Positions 21,215-32,594 of a DNA stretch of 64,000 nt are shown here, in pieces. The notes under the pieces are model-generated. The model searched no databases, was not told where the DNA came from, and saw only the letters and a program-made list of their open reading frames with translations. The stretch is from the NCBI GenBank assembly GCA_018398585.1, contig JAGTTD010000010.1, positions 19,156,005-19,220,004 on the forward strand, written 5' to 3'. The translations under genes were made by a program, and so were the position numbers. Every line of letters starts with the position of its first letter. Position 1 is the stretch's first letter. The DNA is from Simmondsia chinensis. Its lineage: Eukaryota; Streptophyta; Magnoliopsida; Caryophyllales; Simmondsiaceae.

Positions 21215-22521
21215 TGTTTACACCCTAATTTCTAGGGTTTTGGGACGGCGTTGTTTTGGGCAAAGTTCCACGAGCTCGTCATGTTAGGTCCTCCTCAAGG
21301 AAAATCAAACCTTTATGTGCTAAGATAATAGTGCTTCGAGCCTAGCATCTTGAGAGGTTTATCACCCTAACAAGGGTATCGGCCGTTTGAGGTCCGAGAT
21401 AGTTGAAGGTTAAAGGGAGCTCAAACTTAAGGGACTGCCAAGAAGGTTATAAGAAAGGGTGGTTTCCAAGCTCAAGACAGTTACTTAGAGCACAATTTTA
21501 GATGCATGGGCACCAAGCTTAATCCAAGAGAACATGGAGCATCTAGAAGAGACTTCAGCAGAAAATATGGATGAGGGATTCAAAAATCGCGCTCAAGTAC
21601 CAAATCAAGGGCACGTTCATTGATCATTCATGCGCTAAAGCACCTTGGTGGCCTAACTTGGGAAGAAAGTGCAGCAAAAATAGGGGCAGCAGTTATTTAG
21701 CTTTTCTTAAATAAGTGACTCTATTGTAGCCCAAAATAAGTACATACACTCATTCGAAACTTCTTCATGTTTTCTTTACAGCACACTTGTGCTTTTTACC
21801 AAGGAGTAAAATAACTTAACTTAGATTGGCATAGCTTAGATCTTACTGTACTTGCTTATTTAGTAATACATTGCTTCGAGCTTCATGTATGAACTCTCTG
21901 TCCTAATATGCTCCCAAATTCGACAAGTTAAGAATTGTGGCTTTAGTTTAAGGCTTTGATTTCAATGGTCTTAAGACTACTATCACTGCTTAATACGTCA
22001 GGTGAATTTAGGTTCATTCCATGTTTTAGGCCTTGACGGCCAAGGCATGACCTTGATTGCATTGGTCGTATTCCAGTGACCTAAATATGGTTTGCTCCAT
22101 CTAAATCTTATAAGACCTCAACTCATTCGAGTTATTATAAGTCAAGGGAGTCGAGCTTAAAAACCTGATTGATTGGGGCTTGTAAGTGGACTGCTAAGCT
22201 CTTGTCTCCACCCCAGTTCTTGACTTTTAAGTGTACGAGGACATGTGTATGTGGGCCTTGCTCCGTCACTGTAACTGCCACTTGAATTAAGTCCATATCT
22301 CTATAAATTTTTGTCAAAATATAAAAAATCTACAAAAAATATCTTAAGAAGTCTTCTTAATTGAAACATAAGCAAAACTCAACGCATAAACTGAAGATAA
22401 ATACACCAAAATTTCACAACTTTTTCTCCAAAAAAGGTGAGCGGTAGAGGTCAAAGACATGTGGCCCGAATTTAGGCTCACTCCCTAGTCGCGGTGAGTC
22501 CCTTTTGCACGTTTGTTTACA
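21215..22521 (+). repeat. Tat-type LTR, probably shared by elements J and E
   Basis: Proposed limits TGTTTACACCCTAATT... to ...CACGTTTGTTTACA (1,307 bp), chosen for the TG/CA ends and the purine tract just before. Most of it aligns with 31640-32594 plus 51819-51957, E's 3' LTR. Left of it is J's 3' region, and right of it E's RT starts within about 35 bp with no primer site or gag. It looks like J's 3' LTR doubling as E's 5' LTR, with E's gag and early pol deleted. Confidence 0.5.
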
Positions 22522-22554
22522 TTTGAATTAACAACGACCACATCACACTCAATA

Positions 22555-23331
22555 ACAAATTAATATGGCAAACACCTACCAAAGAGCCACGAACATGATC
22601 TTTTCTGACCTCATTGGTAAGACCATGGAAGTCTACATAGATGACATCGTGGTCAAGTTAATGTCCCAAGTCTAACACTTGGAATATTTAAGAGGAGCAT
22701 TCCTTAGAATGAGGAGCCATATCCTCAAGATGAACCAATTAAAACGTGCCTTTAGCATGTATGCTAGAAACTCTTTTTGTTTTTTGGTACACTAGAGGGG
22801 CATTGAAGTGGACATGAATAAGAATAAGGCCATTCAAGAGGTCAAACCACCTTCAAGAGAAAAGGAGCTTCAATGCTTCTTAGGTTGGTTAATTTCCTAA
22901 GACATTTCAATTCAAATGTCGCAAGAAAAACCCAAGCCTTCTCTCCATTGCTGGAACTCAAGTATGAGGAAGACTTCAAGTGGAAGGAGCCACACCAAGC
23001 AGCTTTTGCAGCCGTTAAGGAATACTTAATTTGGCCGCTAGTGTTGATTCCACCAAGGCAAGGCAAATCACTGAAGATCTATGTCTCTGATTCTAATAAT
23101 CAATTGGTTTTTTACCTGTACAAGGAAACGAGCAAGGGTTTAAGCAAGCTATGTTTTACCTAAGCCGTTGTTTGAATGAATGTGAAATAAAATACTTTTT
23201 ATTGAAAAGTTGTGTCTATCTCTATTCCATGCATCTATGAAATTGAGACATTACTTCTTAGCATTTACAATACACGTGATTGCTCAAAAAGATGTCCTTA
23301 AATACATGCTAGATAGACCTCTTATGCGAGG
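22555..23331 (+). pseudogene. Tat element E reverse transcriptase and RNase H, first part
   Basis: Begins inside RT: TYQRATNMIFSDLIGKTMEV then YIDDIVVKL (22575-22660), where YIDD is the catalytic Y-x-D-D motif. Then the connection, where the frame breaks (KELQCFLGWLI near 22865; VFLATFEL-region on the other strand is only a shadow), FKWKEPHQAAFAAVKEYLIW (22976-23035) and RNase H (KIYVSDSNNQLVF, 23075-23113; DVLKYMLDRPLMRGRL, 23290-23338). The RNase H is cut at 23337 by element G and resumes at 28230. Stops and frame changes are frequent. The start of RT, protease and gag are missing. Confidence 0.8.
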
Positions 23332-23336
23332 AAGAT

Positions 23337-23803
23337 TGTTAAGGTTTCGAAGATTAGCACTTGAACCTTAACCTTGGTTGGGATAGTGAGAGTATGAGAT
23401 GAGAAAGAAATATAGAATTTAGATGAGAACGAAGGGAAAAGGAGATGAGAAATAAGAGTTTGATCTCAAAATGAGATTGTGTTTGGTAATTTTCATTGAA
23501 TGAATTCAATTACAGCTGAATGTTCTATTTATAAGTAAAACAACAAGCTATTACATTGTATCTAGGCTAACTACTTAGAAGCATCTAGAATTAACTAACA
23601 ATTATTTGAATTATTATTATTGGTGCCAAATAACAGCTTAGCAGCAACCACGCAGCAGCAGCACAGGTCAGCACAATACCAGCAGCAGATACTTATAGCA
23701 GCAGCAGAGTGAAATGCAGAATTTGAACTTGAATTGTGATGCTTTACTAGTTTTTCCAACAAAAAGCTAACTTTACTCTAGCCTCGGATTTCGGTTTGTA
23801 ACA
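23337..23803 (-). repeat. element G left (3') LTR
   Basis: 467 bp from TGTTAAGGTTTCG to GGTTTGTAACA in plus reading. Contains a CAG/CAGCAG-rich stretch near 23640-23710. Same length as the right LTR with no indels seen. Confidence 0.92.
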
Positions 23804-23820
23804 TTCCCTTCCCCTTGAAA
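23804..23820 (-). other. element G polypurine tract
   Basis: Minus strand TTTTCAAGGGGAAGGGAA directly before the 3' LTR; a purine run in the position of the plus-strand primer. Confidence 0.8.
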
Positions 23821-23960
23821 ACATTCTTGTCCTCAAGAATAGAAGAGAGTTATGACAATGATGAATCTATCCGTATATGAATGAGTGCTCTTCAGTAGTG
23901 ATGTATTTCAGCAGGTACATGAGTTTTACACAATGCTTGCATATGAATGAGGAGTGCTCT

Positions 23961-26679
23961 TCAGGGGGCCTTACTGATTTTGTGTATCTTTGTCTCCACT
24001 AAATTGCATATGAAGTCCTTGATCATCTCGGGAGGCCTTCCAAACTCAAACCAAGAGAACCGAATATTGAATTCAGCTTTCAAGCGTTTCCCATTGCAGC
24101 TCAAACCGTCCCAATTCTTGAATATGATAACCGAACACATTGAAAGTTCCCTAAGAATGCAGCTGTAATCCCAAACTTCAGTGATTTCTTTGCCCATAGC
24201 TAATGTCTTGGAGACAAACAACTTGCAAACATCCTCCCAACTGCATAGCTTCATGATAGGGACCTTGTTAATCGAAACTCTCTTCAAAAACAGAATTATT
24301 TCAACCCGAACTTGCCGATCGGCATGCCGATATTGCATATTAGCTACTGGGATCTGATTTCTTGTTGGTTTAACATGCTCTGCAGCATTATCTTCCAGCA
24401 TATTTAGCTCACACACCCAAATACGGAGCCAAATCATGACATACTCTACCAATCCATGATGGTTCTCCAATGGTACCATTGTTGCTGCAGCAATCAGAAA
24501 CTCAGCAGTACAATCTTGATGTAGTTCATAACAACATCTTGTAGCTCGATGTAAGTCCATGTGGAAGCTACTTGAGGAAAACAAGTTATGACACCTTCCA
24601 CAAGACATAATAACATCAAATAAATTCATTATGAACCCCACATTCAAAACTGACAGCAAGGATATTCCCAAAAATTGATCTGCATCTTCCAAAGCTTCCC
24701 TTGAGAGAATATTGAGAGTAAACTTGTGAGATCTCAAAATTTCAGCCACCTTTTTTCCAAATTCTTGCATTGATCGTTCCTACCAAAACATGACGGACAT
24801 ATTGGAGCTTATGCCTATGATTTTTCCATTCAAAGCAACCACAACAGATCACCCAAAGCTCAGCCTGATTCTGCGCTATCACAGCAGCATCCATTTGCAT
24901 TCTGTCTTGATTTTCAAATGCTATCACTGTTGGCTTTTCTTGATCTTGACCATCAGTCGTGAGGTCACACCCGAGGCCTAATACCTCCTCTAGCCAACCA
25001 TAGCTCCTCAAACCACTAACAACAATTATCATCTTTTCAAGTAAGTGCTTTTGTGTGAACCGAAACAACACGAATTCCGGAGCATTGGAAACTTCATTGT
25101 CACTTGCATTATACGGCTTGTAAAATGTAAACTTCCAGTCTCCAATACTTGCTTTGATGTTATATTCGTGATGACCCACTGTCTCTACCATTTTTACATC
25201 AATACTTGTACTGACATTGCCATCTTCAACATCAAACAGCAGCCCCGAATGTGTAGCTCCTCCAAATACTTGTAATTCATTTTTTCCCGAATCGAAGGGA
25301 CTTCCCATATCAGTTTCACCAGCTAAAACCTCTGTTCGACAGCTTCTGGACTGATCTGAATTTAACCTCAGCATGTTACAGCAGTAATACACATCTAACA
25401 ACTCAATCTCTTGTTCAACCGCATTGCCTCTCCTTTGTTGGGCTTTGAAACGTACTCTCGCAGCTCGAGTGCTTCTTTTCAACAAAAATTCGACTCCTCT
25501 CAACTTCATATAGTCTTGAGAGCCTTTACCCGGATCCGGAGGCAGCTTATCACAAGACTTTGCACTTGGATAAGTCACAATTCTACTTAAATGAAGGAAT
25601 GGGTCATGCCGAACTTGCCGATCGGCATGACGATAGCACATTTCAGCCACTATACACTCGTAATCTCTCACCCAACACAAGAGACCTTGCTCAACCTCCA
25701 AGCTGATGATGTTCTGGACCCAAGTTAACACTCCAGCATGCCCACAAGTGAACTTAAGCATACCTTGGTCGGCATTTGAAGGTACTGCAGCAGCAACAAT
25801 TGAATTTTCAACAGAATTACATTGCTCAGTGATGAAAATGCTTCCATTCTGCATATAAGCTTGCCAAGGAGTAATACTTACCAGATTTGGGGATGGTCTA
25901 AGTAATTTCTCAGCAATGGCATCAACTTTTTCGGTCGGTTTCACAGATTCTGCTGCAACCAGCTCGTGAATATCCACAAACATATCTAATTCTTGTATAC
26001 CAGCATAAACATCAGTAAGGGCAGCAACTTGAGTTGGTTCTTGTTGATCATCAAGCATATTAGGTTGAACCACAACCACATGCTTCAATTTTGGCTTGAA
26101 CAACTTCTTTTTGCCCACAAAATCTCCCAATGCTTCACTTAGGCGATTCCTCTTCGACTTACTCTTTGCTCTCTTAATCAATCTTCGGACATGTGAATCA
26201 TACTCCCAATTCGGATGCACGCCATATTGTATCTTCACATCGTCAAGAGACTCTAACTCTCGCATAGAGTCTTCGTAAATATCCTCTTGTTCACATTCAG
26301 ATTCTTCTGGCTTGTTTTCTACAGTTTCGGCATTGTCGTGATCAAGTTCATCTTCAACAACAAGTTGTGTCTCCTTTCTCTACTCAACAACGAACTCTTG
26401 CGGTAGAACTACTTCCGTTGGTGGAACAATCTGACTAGAAGGCTCACTTTGTTGCACCCGATCTTCTTTGTTCACATTCTCACCCAACAGCTTCTTCAAC
26501 ATTTGTTGAATGCTATCATTTTGCTGTTCAAACTTCATGTCAGACCTCACATTTTGCTCAGACCACCTCGCATTTTGCTGAGCCAGCTTAGCAATCAATT
26601 GATCAAGCTTGTCATTCAAGTCCTTATAGTAATCGAATGATGCATTCACACCTTCGATCATGTTTGTAATGAACAACAA
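23961..26679 (-). pseudogene. element G long ORF of unknown function (~905 codons, one TAG, one frameshift)
   Basis: From ATG 26679 one minus-strand frame is open to 24742 except for a TAG at 26380-26382, then a second frame overlaps (24770) and runs to 23961. Residues about 20-75 are Gln/Lys/Leu-rich and helix-forming (DKLDQLIAKLAQQNARWSEQ), the type of coiled coil found at the front of gypsy Gags. A basic patch KRAKSKSKRNRL follows near residue 175. The rest matches no family I know. An eight-residue block RHADRQVR occurs twice (about residues 346 and 780), each after an Ala-rich 'AAA' segment and a Trp-rich region, so two related modules may exist. No zinc knuckle, protease, RT or integrase motif. 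Another frame is open up to 26809 (MCVVRTKEYNFIKQVIVEEL) and could be the true start. Could be a diverged structural protein or a captured host gene. Confidence 0.7.
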
Positions 26680-26809
26680 AAGTTAAAACTGGAATCAACT
26701 CAGCTCGCGGAAGCAAGTTCGAAAATCGAACAAATGTAAACTTGTTCCGCAACTCTTCAACAATCACTTGCTTAATGAAATTGTACTCCTTAGTTCGCAC
26801 AACACACAC

Positions 26810-27742
26810 TTGCTATCGGTTCTATGCTCGTCAATGATTATAATCCCCAACTGGTAAATTTCAAACAGATTGTCGAACAAACCCTAACCACGACGAGTTC
26901 TGACAACAACGATTATTCGCGTAATTTGACTTACACTTCAGAATTAAACTCGACTCTAACTCAAAATCAAGTTCTTAACACAACACTTAAGCGATCTCAA
27001 CGAGCGAAATCGGATTTCAATACTTTCGTTCCCCTGTCAGATTTCGCCTGCTCCTGACAAATAATCGCCTAAGCAAATCTTGACTCAATAACATATAATT
27101 CTCAAAGATCACCGCAAATTCTGATGAGTTCTCACTACTATTATGCTCAGCAACAGAAATTCGACATCATAAACCAACAGCAACCTCATTCCTCATTGAA
27201 ATGCAACTTGTAGTTCAGTAGAACATTACCTTAATCTTCAACTTCTGAGTTGCAACATCGATAATCACCTCCATTTCGATGATTTCTGCTATTTTGATCA
27301 TGATCAAGTATAATGTGGATCATATAGCTCAATTCAAGCTTCTTTCTCAACCGATCAAATGAATGATCGATCAAGTAGCTCAGCACCAGAATTCAGTACT
27401 GCAACAGCTTCATTTCTCCACTTCTGCAGCAATTGTTTGATCGATGCTGCTGAATTTCAATCCAGTTCAACTTGATGCTAATTGTACTCAACAAATACTG
27501 ATCAATTGGACTTCCTTCAATATAATATGGTCACTTAAAGTCCCAACCGAAAGCAATTTCCCAGGTTTATGCAGCCACCAAAGCAATACCACCAAAATTC
27601 TTCAATCAATTCGGATTTGAATTTTTGATTACCAAATCTGAATCAAATCAGTATCCAATCTCTTTTGTTGATCAAGTGCAACACAATTAATCAGATTTTA
27701 TAATTTTTTTTCAGATATGAGCTTGATTCGGAAGCCAAACCT
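26810..27742 (-). other. element G leader between primer site and ORF
   Basis: About 930 bp without a convincing frame, AT-rich, with many GATCAA/TTGATC-type phrases (27250-27700). The leader of element C (33560-34320) has the same GATCAAG-rich character, which suggests related gypsy families. Confidence 0.5.
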
Positions 27743-27757
27743 GGTTCTGATACCAAT
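27743..27757 (-). other. element G primer-binding site, tRNA-Met type
   Basis: On the element strand ATTGGTATCAGAACC, immediately after the 5' LTR end; the usual site is TTGGTATCAGAGC, complementary to initiator tRNA-Met. Confidence 0.85.
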
Positions 27758-28224
27758 TGTAAAGGTTTCGAAGATTAGCACTTGAACCTTAACCTTGGTT
27801 GGGATAGTGAGAGTATAAGATGAGAAAGAAATATAGAATTTAGATGGGAAAGAAGGGAAAAGGAGATGAGAAATAAGAGTTTGATCTCAAAATGAGATTG
27901 TGTTTGGTAATTTTCATTGAATGAATTCAATTGCAGCTGAATGTTCTATTTATAAGCAAAACAACAAGCTATTACATTGTATTTAGGCTAACTACTTAGA
28001 AGCATCTAGAATTAACTAACAATTATTTGAATTATTATTATTGGCGCCAAATAACAGCTTAGCAGCAACCACGTAGCAGCATCACAGGTCAGCACAATAC
28101 CAGTAGCAGATACTTATAGCAGCAGCAGAGTGAAATGCAGAATTTGAACTTGAATTGTGATGCTTTACTAGTTTTTTCAACCAAAAGCCAACTTTACTCT
28201 AGCCTCGGATTTCGGTTTGTAACA
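27758..28224 (-). repeat. element G right (5') LTR
   Basis: 467 bp from TGTAAAGGTTTCG to GGTTTGTAACA. A TATA box lies inside (see next entry). This is the copy that would drive transcription of the element. Confidence 0.92.
27945..27955 (-). promoter_or_regulatory. TATA box of element G 5' LTR
   Basis: Minus strand CTTATAAATAGAA, about 190 bp before the LTR's inner end. The left LTR has the same motif at 23524-23534. Confidence 0.65.
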
Positions 28225-28229
28225 AAGAT

Positions 28230-28790
28230 TGAACAAGTGAAGTGTTGCTCTACTTTAGTTTGAATTGGTATATGTATCACAAAAGTAGGTCAAAGGCCAA
28301 GTCTTAGCAGACTTTTTAGCTGACCATCCAAACATTCACAGCGGCTTTGATGATGAGCTAGACTAGCTCCTAGTTATGGAAATGGTCCCTAGAAGCTATA
28401 CATTGATGGATCAAGTACCAACGCAAGCGCTAGGGTTGGGATTACGATTGAATCCCCTGCCGGGATCATCACTAAGTTGGTTGTCACCTTAGTTGGCAAG
28501 TGCTCCTACAACACGGTGAAGTATAAGGCATTTATCATAGGCCCATAGACTCTTCTAGAAATGTAAGTCCCTAATGTTATGATAAGAGGGGATTCATAGT
28601 TGGTCATTTTACAAGTAAAAAAAAGGAGTTTTAGTTTCAAGAGATACCTCGAATATGTATATCTCAATGGAGCAAGAGTTATTGAGCAAGGTTGTTGGTG
28701 TTTGAATTTGAACACATACCTCTAGAGCAAACCAAGGCAGCGGTAGCCAATGATTTGGCTCAGTTGGCCCAAGGGTAGAAGTTACTGAGG
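28230..28790 (+). pseudogene. Tat element E: end of RNase H and second RNase H domain
   Basis: After G the frame gives FELVYVSQK, then VKGQVLADFLADHPNIHSGF (about 28285-28344), the joint between the two RNase H domains of Tat elements. The second domain reads YIDGSSTNASARVGITI near 28402-28452 (D-G-S as in the catalytic strand), CSYNTVKYKAFIIGP near 28503-28547, RGDS near 28583-28594 and FEHIPLEQTKAAVANDLAQL near 28710-28770. Glu of the NxAE motif has become Lys (TVKYKA) and several stops occur, so it is inactive. Confidence 0.75.
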
Positions 28791-28849
28791 ACGTTGTGTG
28801 GGGAAGCCATGTTCATTAGAACTAAAGTTTAAGACCATGGCATTAAATT

Positions 28850-30240
28850 CACTGAGTCCTTCAGTTCTGAGAGCACATCCATTACAAGTGAACAGTTGGA
28901 TTGCTTTGGAGCACATCAATCTATCACAGGTCAGTGTTACGATTAGAGGAAGCCCTTAGTGGATTACTTCAAAAACCCTCGCGACTTTGTCAAAGACAGG
29001 GAGACAAAAATTAGACATCATACATTCCATCTTGATGATGAATCTGGAGAGTTATATAAGAGGACGCTAGTGGGCTACTTCTCAACTGTCTAGACTTACA
29101 AGAAACAATGTTAGCGATGGTAGGCGCTTACGAGGGTATCTGTGGATCCCATGTGGCTGGAAATAAAATGCAATGGCTCATCAGACGTCATGGCTATTTT
29201 TGGCCATGAATAGTGGATGATTGTGTCAAGTATGCAAAAGGATGCAGAGCATATCAAAGACGTGGTCATGTACGAAGAGTTCCTGCAGCTAAGATGCTTG
29301 CTATTGTCAAAACATGGCCCTTTCAAGGACGGGAAATAGATATCATATGAGACATTAACCCTCATTCTAACAAGCAACACTTTTACATTCTTGTGGCCAC
29401 AGATTACTTCGCAAAGTGGGTGGAGGCTAAACCATATAGGAACATCAATCAACAAGATGTGATTGATTTTATTACAGAATACATTTATGTAGGTTTGGAA
29501 TCTCAGAAACCATTACTGTGGGCCAAGCTAAAGTGTTTAATGGAGCCGAGATTAAGAAGTCTGTCAAGAGTTTCAACATTGAAATATTGAAGTTAACCCC
29601 CTACTACACTGAAGCTGATGGCCAAGTAGAGTCTACCAACAAGATTCTAAAGGCCAATATTGAGAAAATGATTGAGGATAACCTCATAAAGTGACATGAG
29701 CTGCTTCTTGATGCCCTTTGAGCATACAGATCATTCAAACCTGATGCAACTGGGACAACTCCCTTCCATTTAATGTATGCCCATGATGTTGTACTCCCAA
29801 TGGCAGTCATAGTTTAGTCTATTAGGCTGGCTCATCAAGGGAGGTTTTCTAAACTTGAGTATGAGCAAGCAATGATGGACAAGCTAACTAACTTGGACCA
29901 AATTAAGCTTGATGCCCTTCACAAGTTAGAAAAACAAAAGAAGAGGGTGGTTAAAGCCTATAACAAAAAGGCCAAACCGAGGTCCTTTAACTTGAGGGAC
30001 TTACCGTGGAAAATGGTTCTGCCCATTGGCTAGAAAGATTGCATCTTTGGGAAATGATCCCTAAATTAGGAGGGTGCATTCAGAGTCATTAAAGTATTTG
30101 GAGGAAATGCTTACTTACTCCAAGATCTAGATGGGAGAACTCACCCAAACACCATCAATGGAAGATTCCTAAAGAAATATGTTCCATAAATTTGGGATTT
30201 CAATAAGGAAGTCCTTAAATTTAGATTCCCAGACTTATAG
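28850..30240 (+). pseudogene. Tat element E integrase
   Basis: Order is intact: finger region LAMVGAYEGICGSH-like (29110-29155), NKMQWLIRRHGYFWP (29164-29208), core start PFQGREIDII (29315-29345), YILVATDYFAKWVEAKPYRN (29379-29441), KSFNIEILKLTPYYTEADGQ, then VESTNKILKANIEKMIEDN (29565-29687), MYAHDVVLPMAV (29773-29809) and a C-terminal part ending GGNAYLLQDLDGRTHP (30100-30150). Several TAG/TGA stops and frame changes. The integrase would join cDNA ends to target DNA. J's integrase (10880-11690) is the homologue. Confidence 0.8.
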
Positions 30241-31198
30241 GCCCAGTTTCAATATCAATGTCTTGAGGATCAACTTAATGATCCTTGAGTTAGAAAAATA
30301 AATGAAGGAACTACCAAAATGAGAGATGTATTTAATAATTGTGTATTTCATTGATAATATTAAGAAGTACATGGCTTATACAAAAATAGTACAAGTAAGG
30401 CACTTGTATGACCAAAAAACTTATATACAACATCAAGTAAGACAGATTGCTAAGCCTAACTATGGGCATTTTCTACATATGCCCTTGTGAGAGGTATTTA
30501 GGAGGTAGCCTTACTCCTTTAATGGTCAAAGAAGCTGGCCTTTACTTGAAGGGATACCAAAGCTCTTATGGTGCCAGACTAAGTCCTCCCGTTTTGAAGT
30601 TCTGGGAATTCCTAGGAAACGTAAGGGAAGTAGAGTCACATTAGTATTCCCTTAAGGTCCTAAAAGTATGCCAAGATGAGGGAAAAAAGACTTGCTACCT
30701 CATTCAAAGGATTCTTAATAAGTTGTGAAGGTGATATTTTTTTATGCTTAAAGGTCCTTAAGGGAATACCTGATCTTACTCCAAGCCAACGAAAAATTTC
30801 TTAAGAAATTCTCTAAAAATCCAAAAGGGTGAATGCATAACTTGGCGTATAGGTTCTTTGGACTTTAAGGAGAGACTACCAAAAAATTTCATGTAAACCA
30901 CCGAGGTATAGATTTGCGCTACCATGTGGATCTTCCATGCATTAACACGATGGTTGGGAAAACGATCACTTCAATAAGTGAGCAAAAATATTACCCACAC
31001 CGGAGATGTTGAAAGGTAGTGCACCTGATTCATGACCCATGGAAGGTCGTCCACTCAATTTAAGTAGAGAAGAATCTGTGCTAGCTCTTAGCTGTTTGAG
31101 GAGGCCCATAAGCACGAAAGCCAAAACCAATTAGGTGGGTTTCACATAGTGAAATGGATGGCAAACCTAGTGGCACTTGGTTTTCTAGTTTCAGACAT
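30241..31198. other. region between pol and antisense ORF in element E
   Basis: The first ~170 bp (30241-30410) align in reverse with 10730-10915 in J, the 3' flank of J's antisense ORF. From 30440 to 31198 I see no similarity to J and no readable protein; the body of the antisense ORF seems to have been replaced or deleted. Contents unknown. Confidence 0.45.
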
Positions 31199-31354
31199 TC
31201 AAGAAAGATCCTCCTTGATGGCAGCAAGATCAATAGGGCTCTGAAGCTTATCAGAGACCATTAAAATGTCTGATTGAACTAGATGCGCCAACTGCTCGAT
31301 AGGGATGTCAGCCTGAGGGATGGGAGCAGAGACAACAAAAGAGATTTGAGTCAT
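31199..31354 (-). pseudogene. truncated antisense PMD-type ORF of element E (51 codons)
   Basis: Starts at ATG 31354 with MTQISFVVSAPIPQADIPIE, which matches the start of J's antisense ORF (MAQISYVISTPIPQADGPIE) at 18 or so of 20 conserved or similar sites. It stops at 31199 before the mobile domain proper. The kept start and direction confirm that the ORF is an inherent part of this Tat family, antisense to pol. Confidence 0.65.
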
Positions 31355-31639
31355 CGCTGTTTGGTTTAAAGAAATGCAGAGGAGTAAGGAATAGATTAGT
31401 AATGAAGAAAAAGGATTCCAGAATAGAGAGCAAGTGTTTTCAAGCGCTTGATCACGGCCAAGAGAGAGCAAAGGGCAAAAAAAGTGAAGATTCAAAGCCC
31501 TAACTATCATATTTATAGACATGCGGGAACGAAGGTCAGACGTCAAACAGTGTTCTCTCGAGCTCCTGTAGCCATTAAGGGTCAAATCAAACATATTTTT
31601 TTTACTCGTTTTAAATTTAAATTTACCAATGGCTATAAG

Positions 31640-32594
31640 GGGACCCAAAATTTGAGAGAGTTTGGATGACCCCTTTGGATGAAAAGCTAAGTGCTTATCA
31701 CGTGAGATCCTCCTCGAGGAAAGCCAGGACTCTAGGTACTAAGATAACGGTGCCTTGAACCCAACTGGTTGAGAAGTTTATCATCCTAACAAGGGTATCA
31801 GGCACTCAAGGCTCGAGATGGTTGAAGGGTAAAAGGAGCTCGAACTTAAGGGACTTGAAAGAAGGCTACAGGACAAGTACTTTCCAAGCGTAAGACAATG
31901 TGCAATTTAAGGTGTGTGGTCACCAAGGTTATCCAAGAGAACGTAGAGAATCTAAAGAAACTTTAATTGAATACATGGACATGGGATTTAAGAAATATGC
32001 TCAAGCACACCAAATTAGGGGCACTTTCACTGGTCATTCACGCACTTAAGGAGATTGACGGCATAAGGTTGGAAAGCAAATGTTATGGAAACACGGGGCA
32101 ACCGTTATTTAGTTTTTCTATAAATAAGAGATTCTATTATAGTTGTAAAGTCTTAGCACTACTATCACTGCTTTATAATTCAGGTGAACTTAGGTTTGCG
32201 CCATTGCTTTAGGGTTTTGACGACCAAGGCTTGACTTTGATTGCGTTGGTCCTCATCCAGTGACAAAATATGGCTTGCACCATCTAAATCTTGTCATATT
32301 TTAATGCATTCGAGTTGTTATAAGTCAAGGGTGCCAGGTCCAAAAATCTGATTGACTCAGGGTTATAAGTGGACTACTGAGCTCTTGGGTTTGTGGCCAC
32401 CCCACTTCCTGACTTTTAAGTGTACGAAGAAAGGCGTATGTGGGTGTTGCTCCGTCATTGTAATTGCCACTTGAGTTAGGTATATATCCCTTTAGTTCTC
32501 TGTGAAAAATATATATCAAAAAATCCACAAAAGATTATAAAAAATCTCCATAATTGGAGTATAAGTAGAACTCACATCTTAACTGAAATTAGAT
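31640..32594 (+). repeat. Tat element E 3' LTR, left part
   Basis: Aligns with 21225-22395 of the J/E LTR (for example GAGGTTTATC versus GAGAAGTTTATCATCCTAAC, and TTAGTTTTTCTATAAATAAG). Its outer edge is not sharp because the first bases differ from the sister. Cut at 32594 by element D, and resumes at 51819. Confidence 0.6.

Larger units (their letters stand above)
23337..28224 (-). mobile_element. element G: non-autonomous LTR retrotransposon with a large non-gag-pol ORF
   Basis: Complete 4,888-bp element on the minus strand with two 467-bp LTRs, tRNA-Met primer site (27743-27757), polypurine tract (23804-23820) and perfect 5-bp duplication AAGAT (23332-23336, 28225-28229). It lies inside E's RNase H. 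The internal region has no CCHC knuckle, D-[ST]-G protease, YxDD, RNase H or integrase motif. Instead it holds one ~2.7-kb frame on the sense strand. The two LTRs differ at about 14 sites by eye (about 97% identity), so it is young for this window. It presumably relied on proteins of another tRNA-Met-primed gypsy family. Confidence 0.88.

Noticed and set aside
22842..23066. Minus-strand ORF over the RT/RNase H joint
   Set aside because: The plus strand carries the conserved RT connection and RNase H motifs; this is a shadow frame.
23961..26679. G's ORF as an ordinary host gene interrupted by repeats
   Set aside because: It lies entirely between two near-identical LTRs with primer site, polypurine tract and TSD, on the element's sense strand and without introns.
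22555..30240. Endogenous pararetrovirus
   Set aside because: Integrase, a second RNase H and LTRs are present and no movement or coat protein is seen; it is a Ty3/gypsy Tat element.
30447..30644. 65-codon plus-strand ORF
   Set aside because: No motif, no conservation in J, and it lies in the replaced segment of E.
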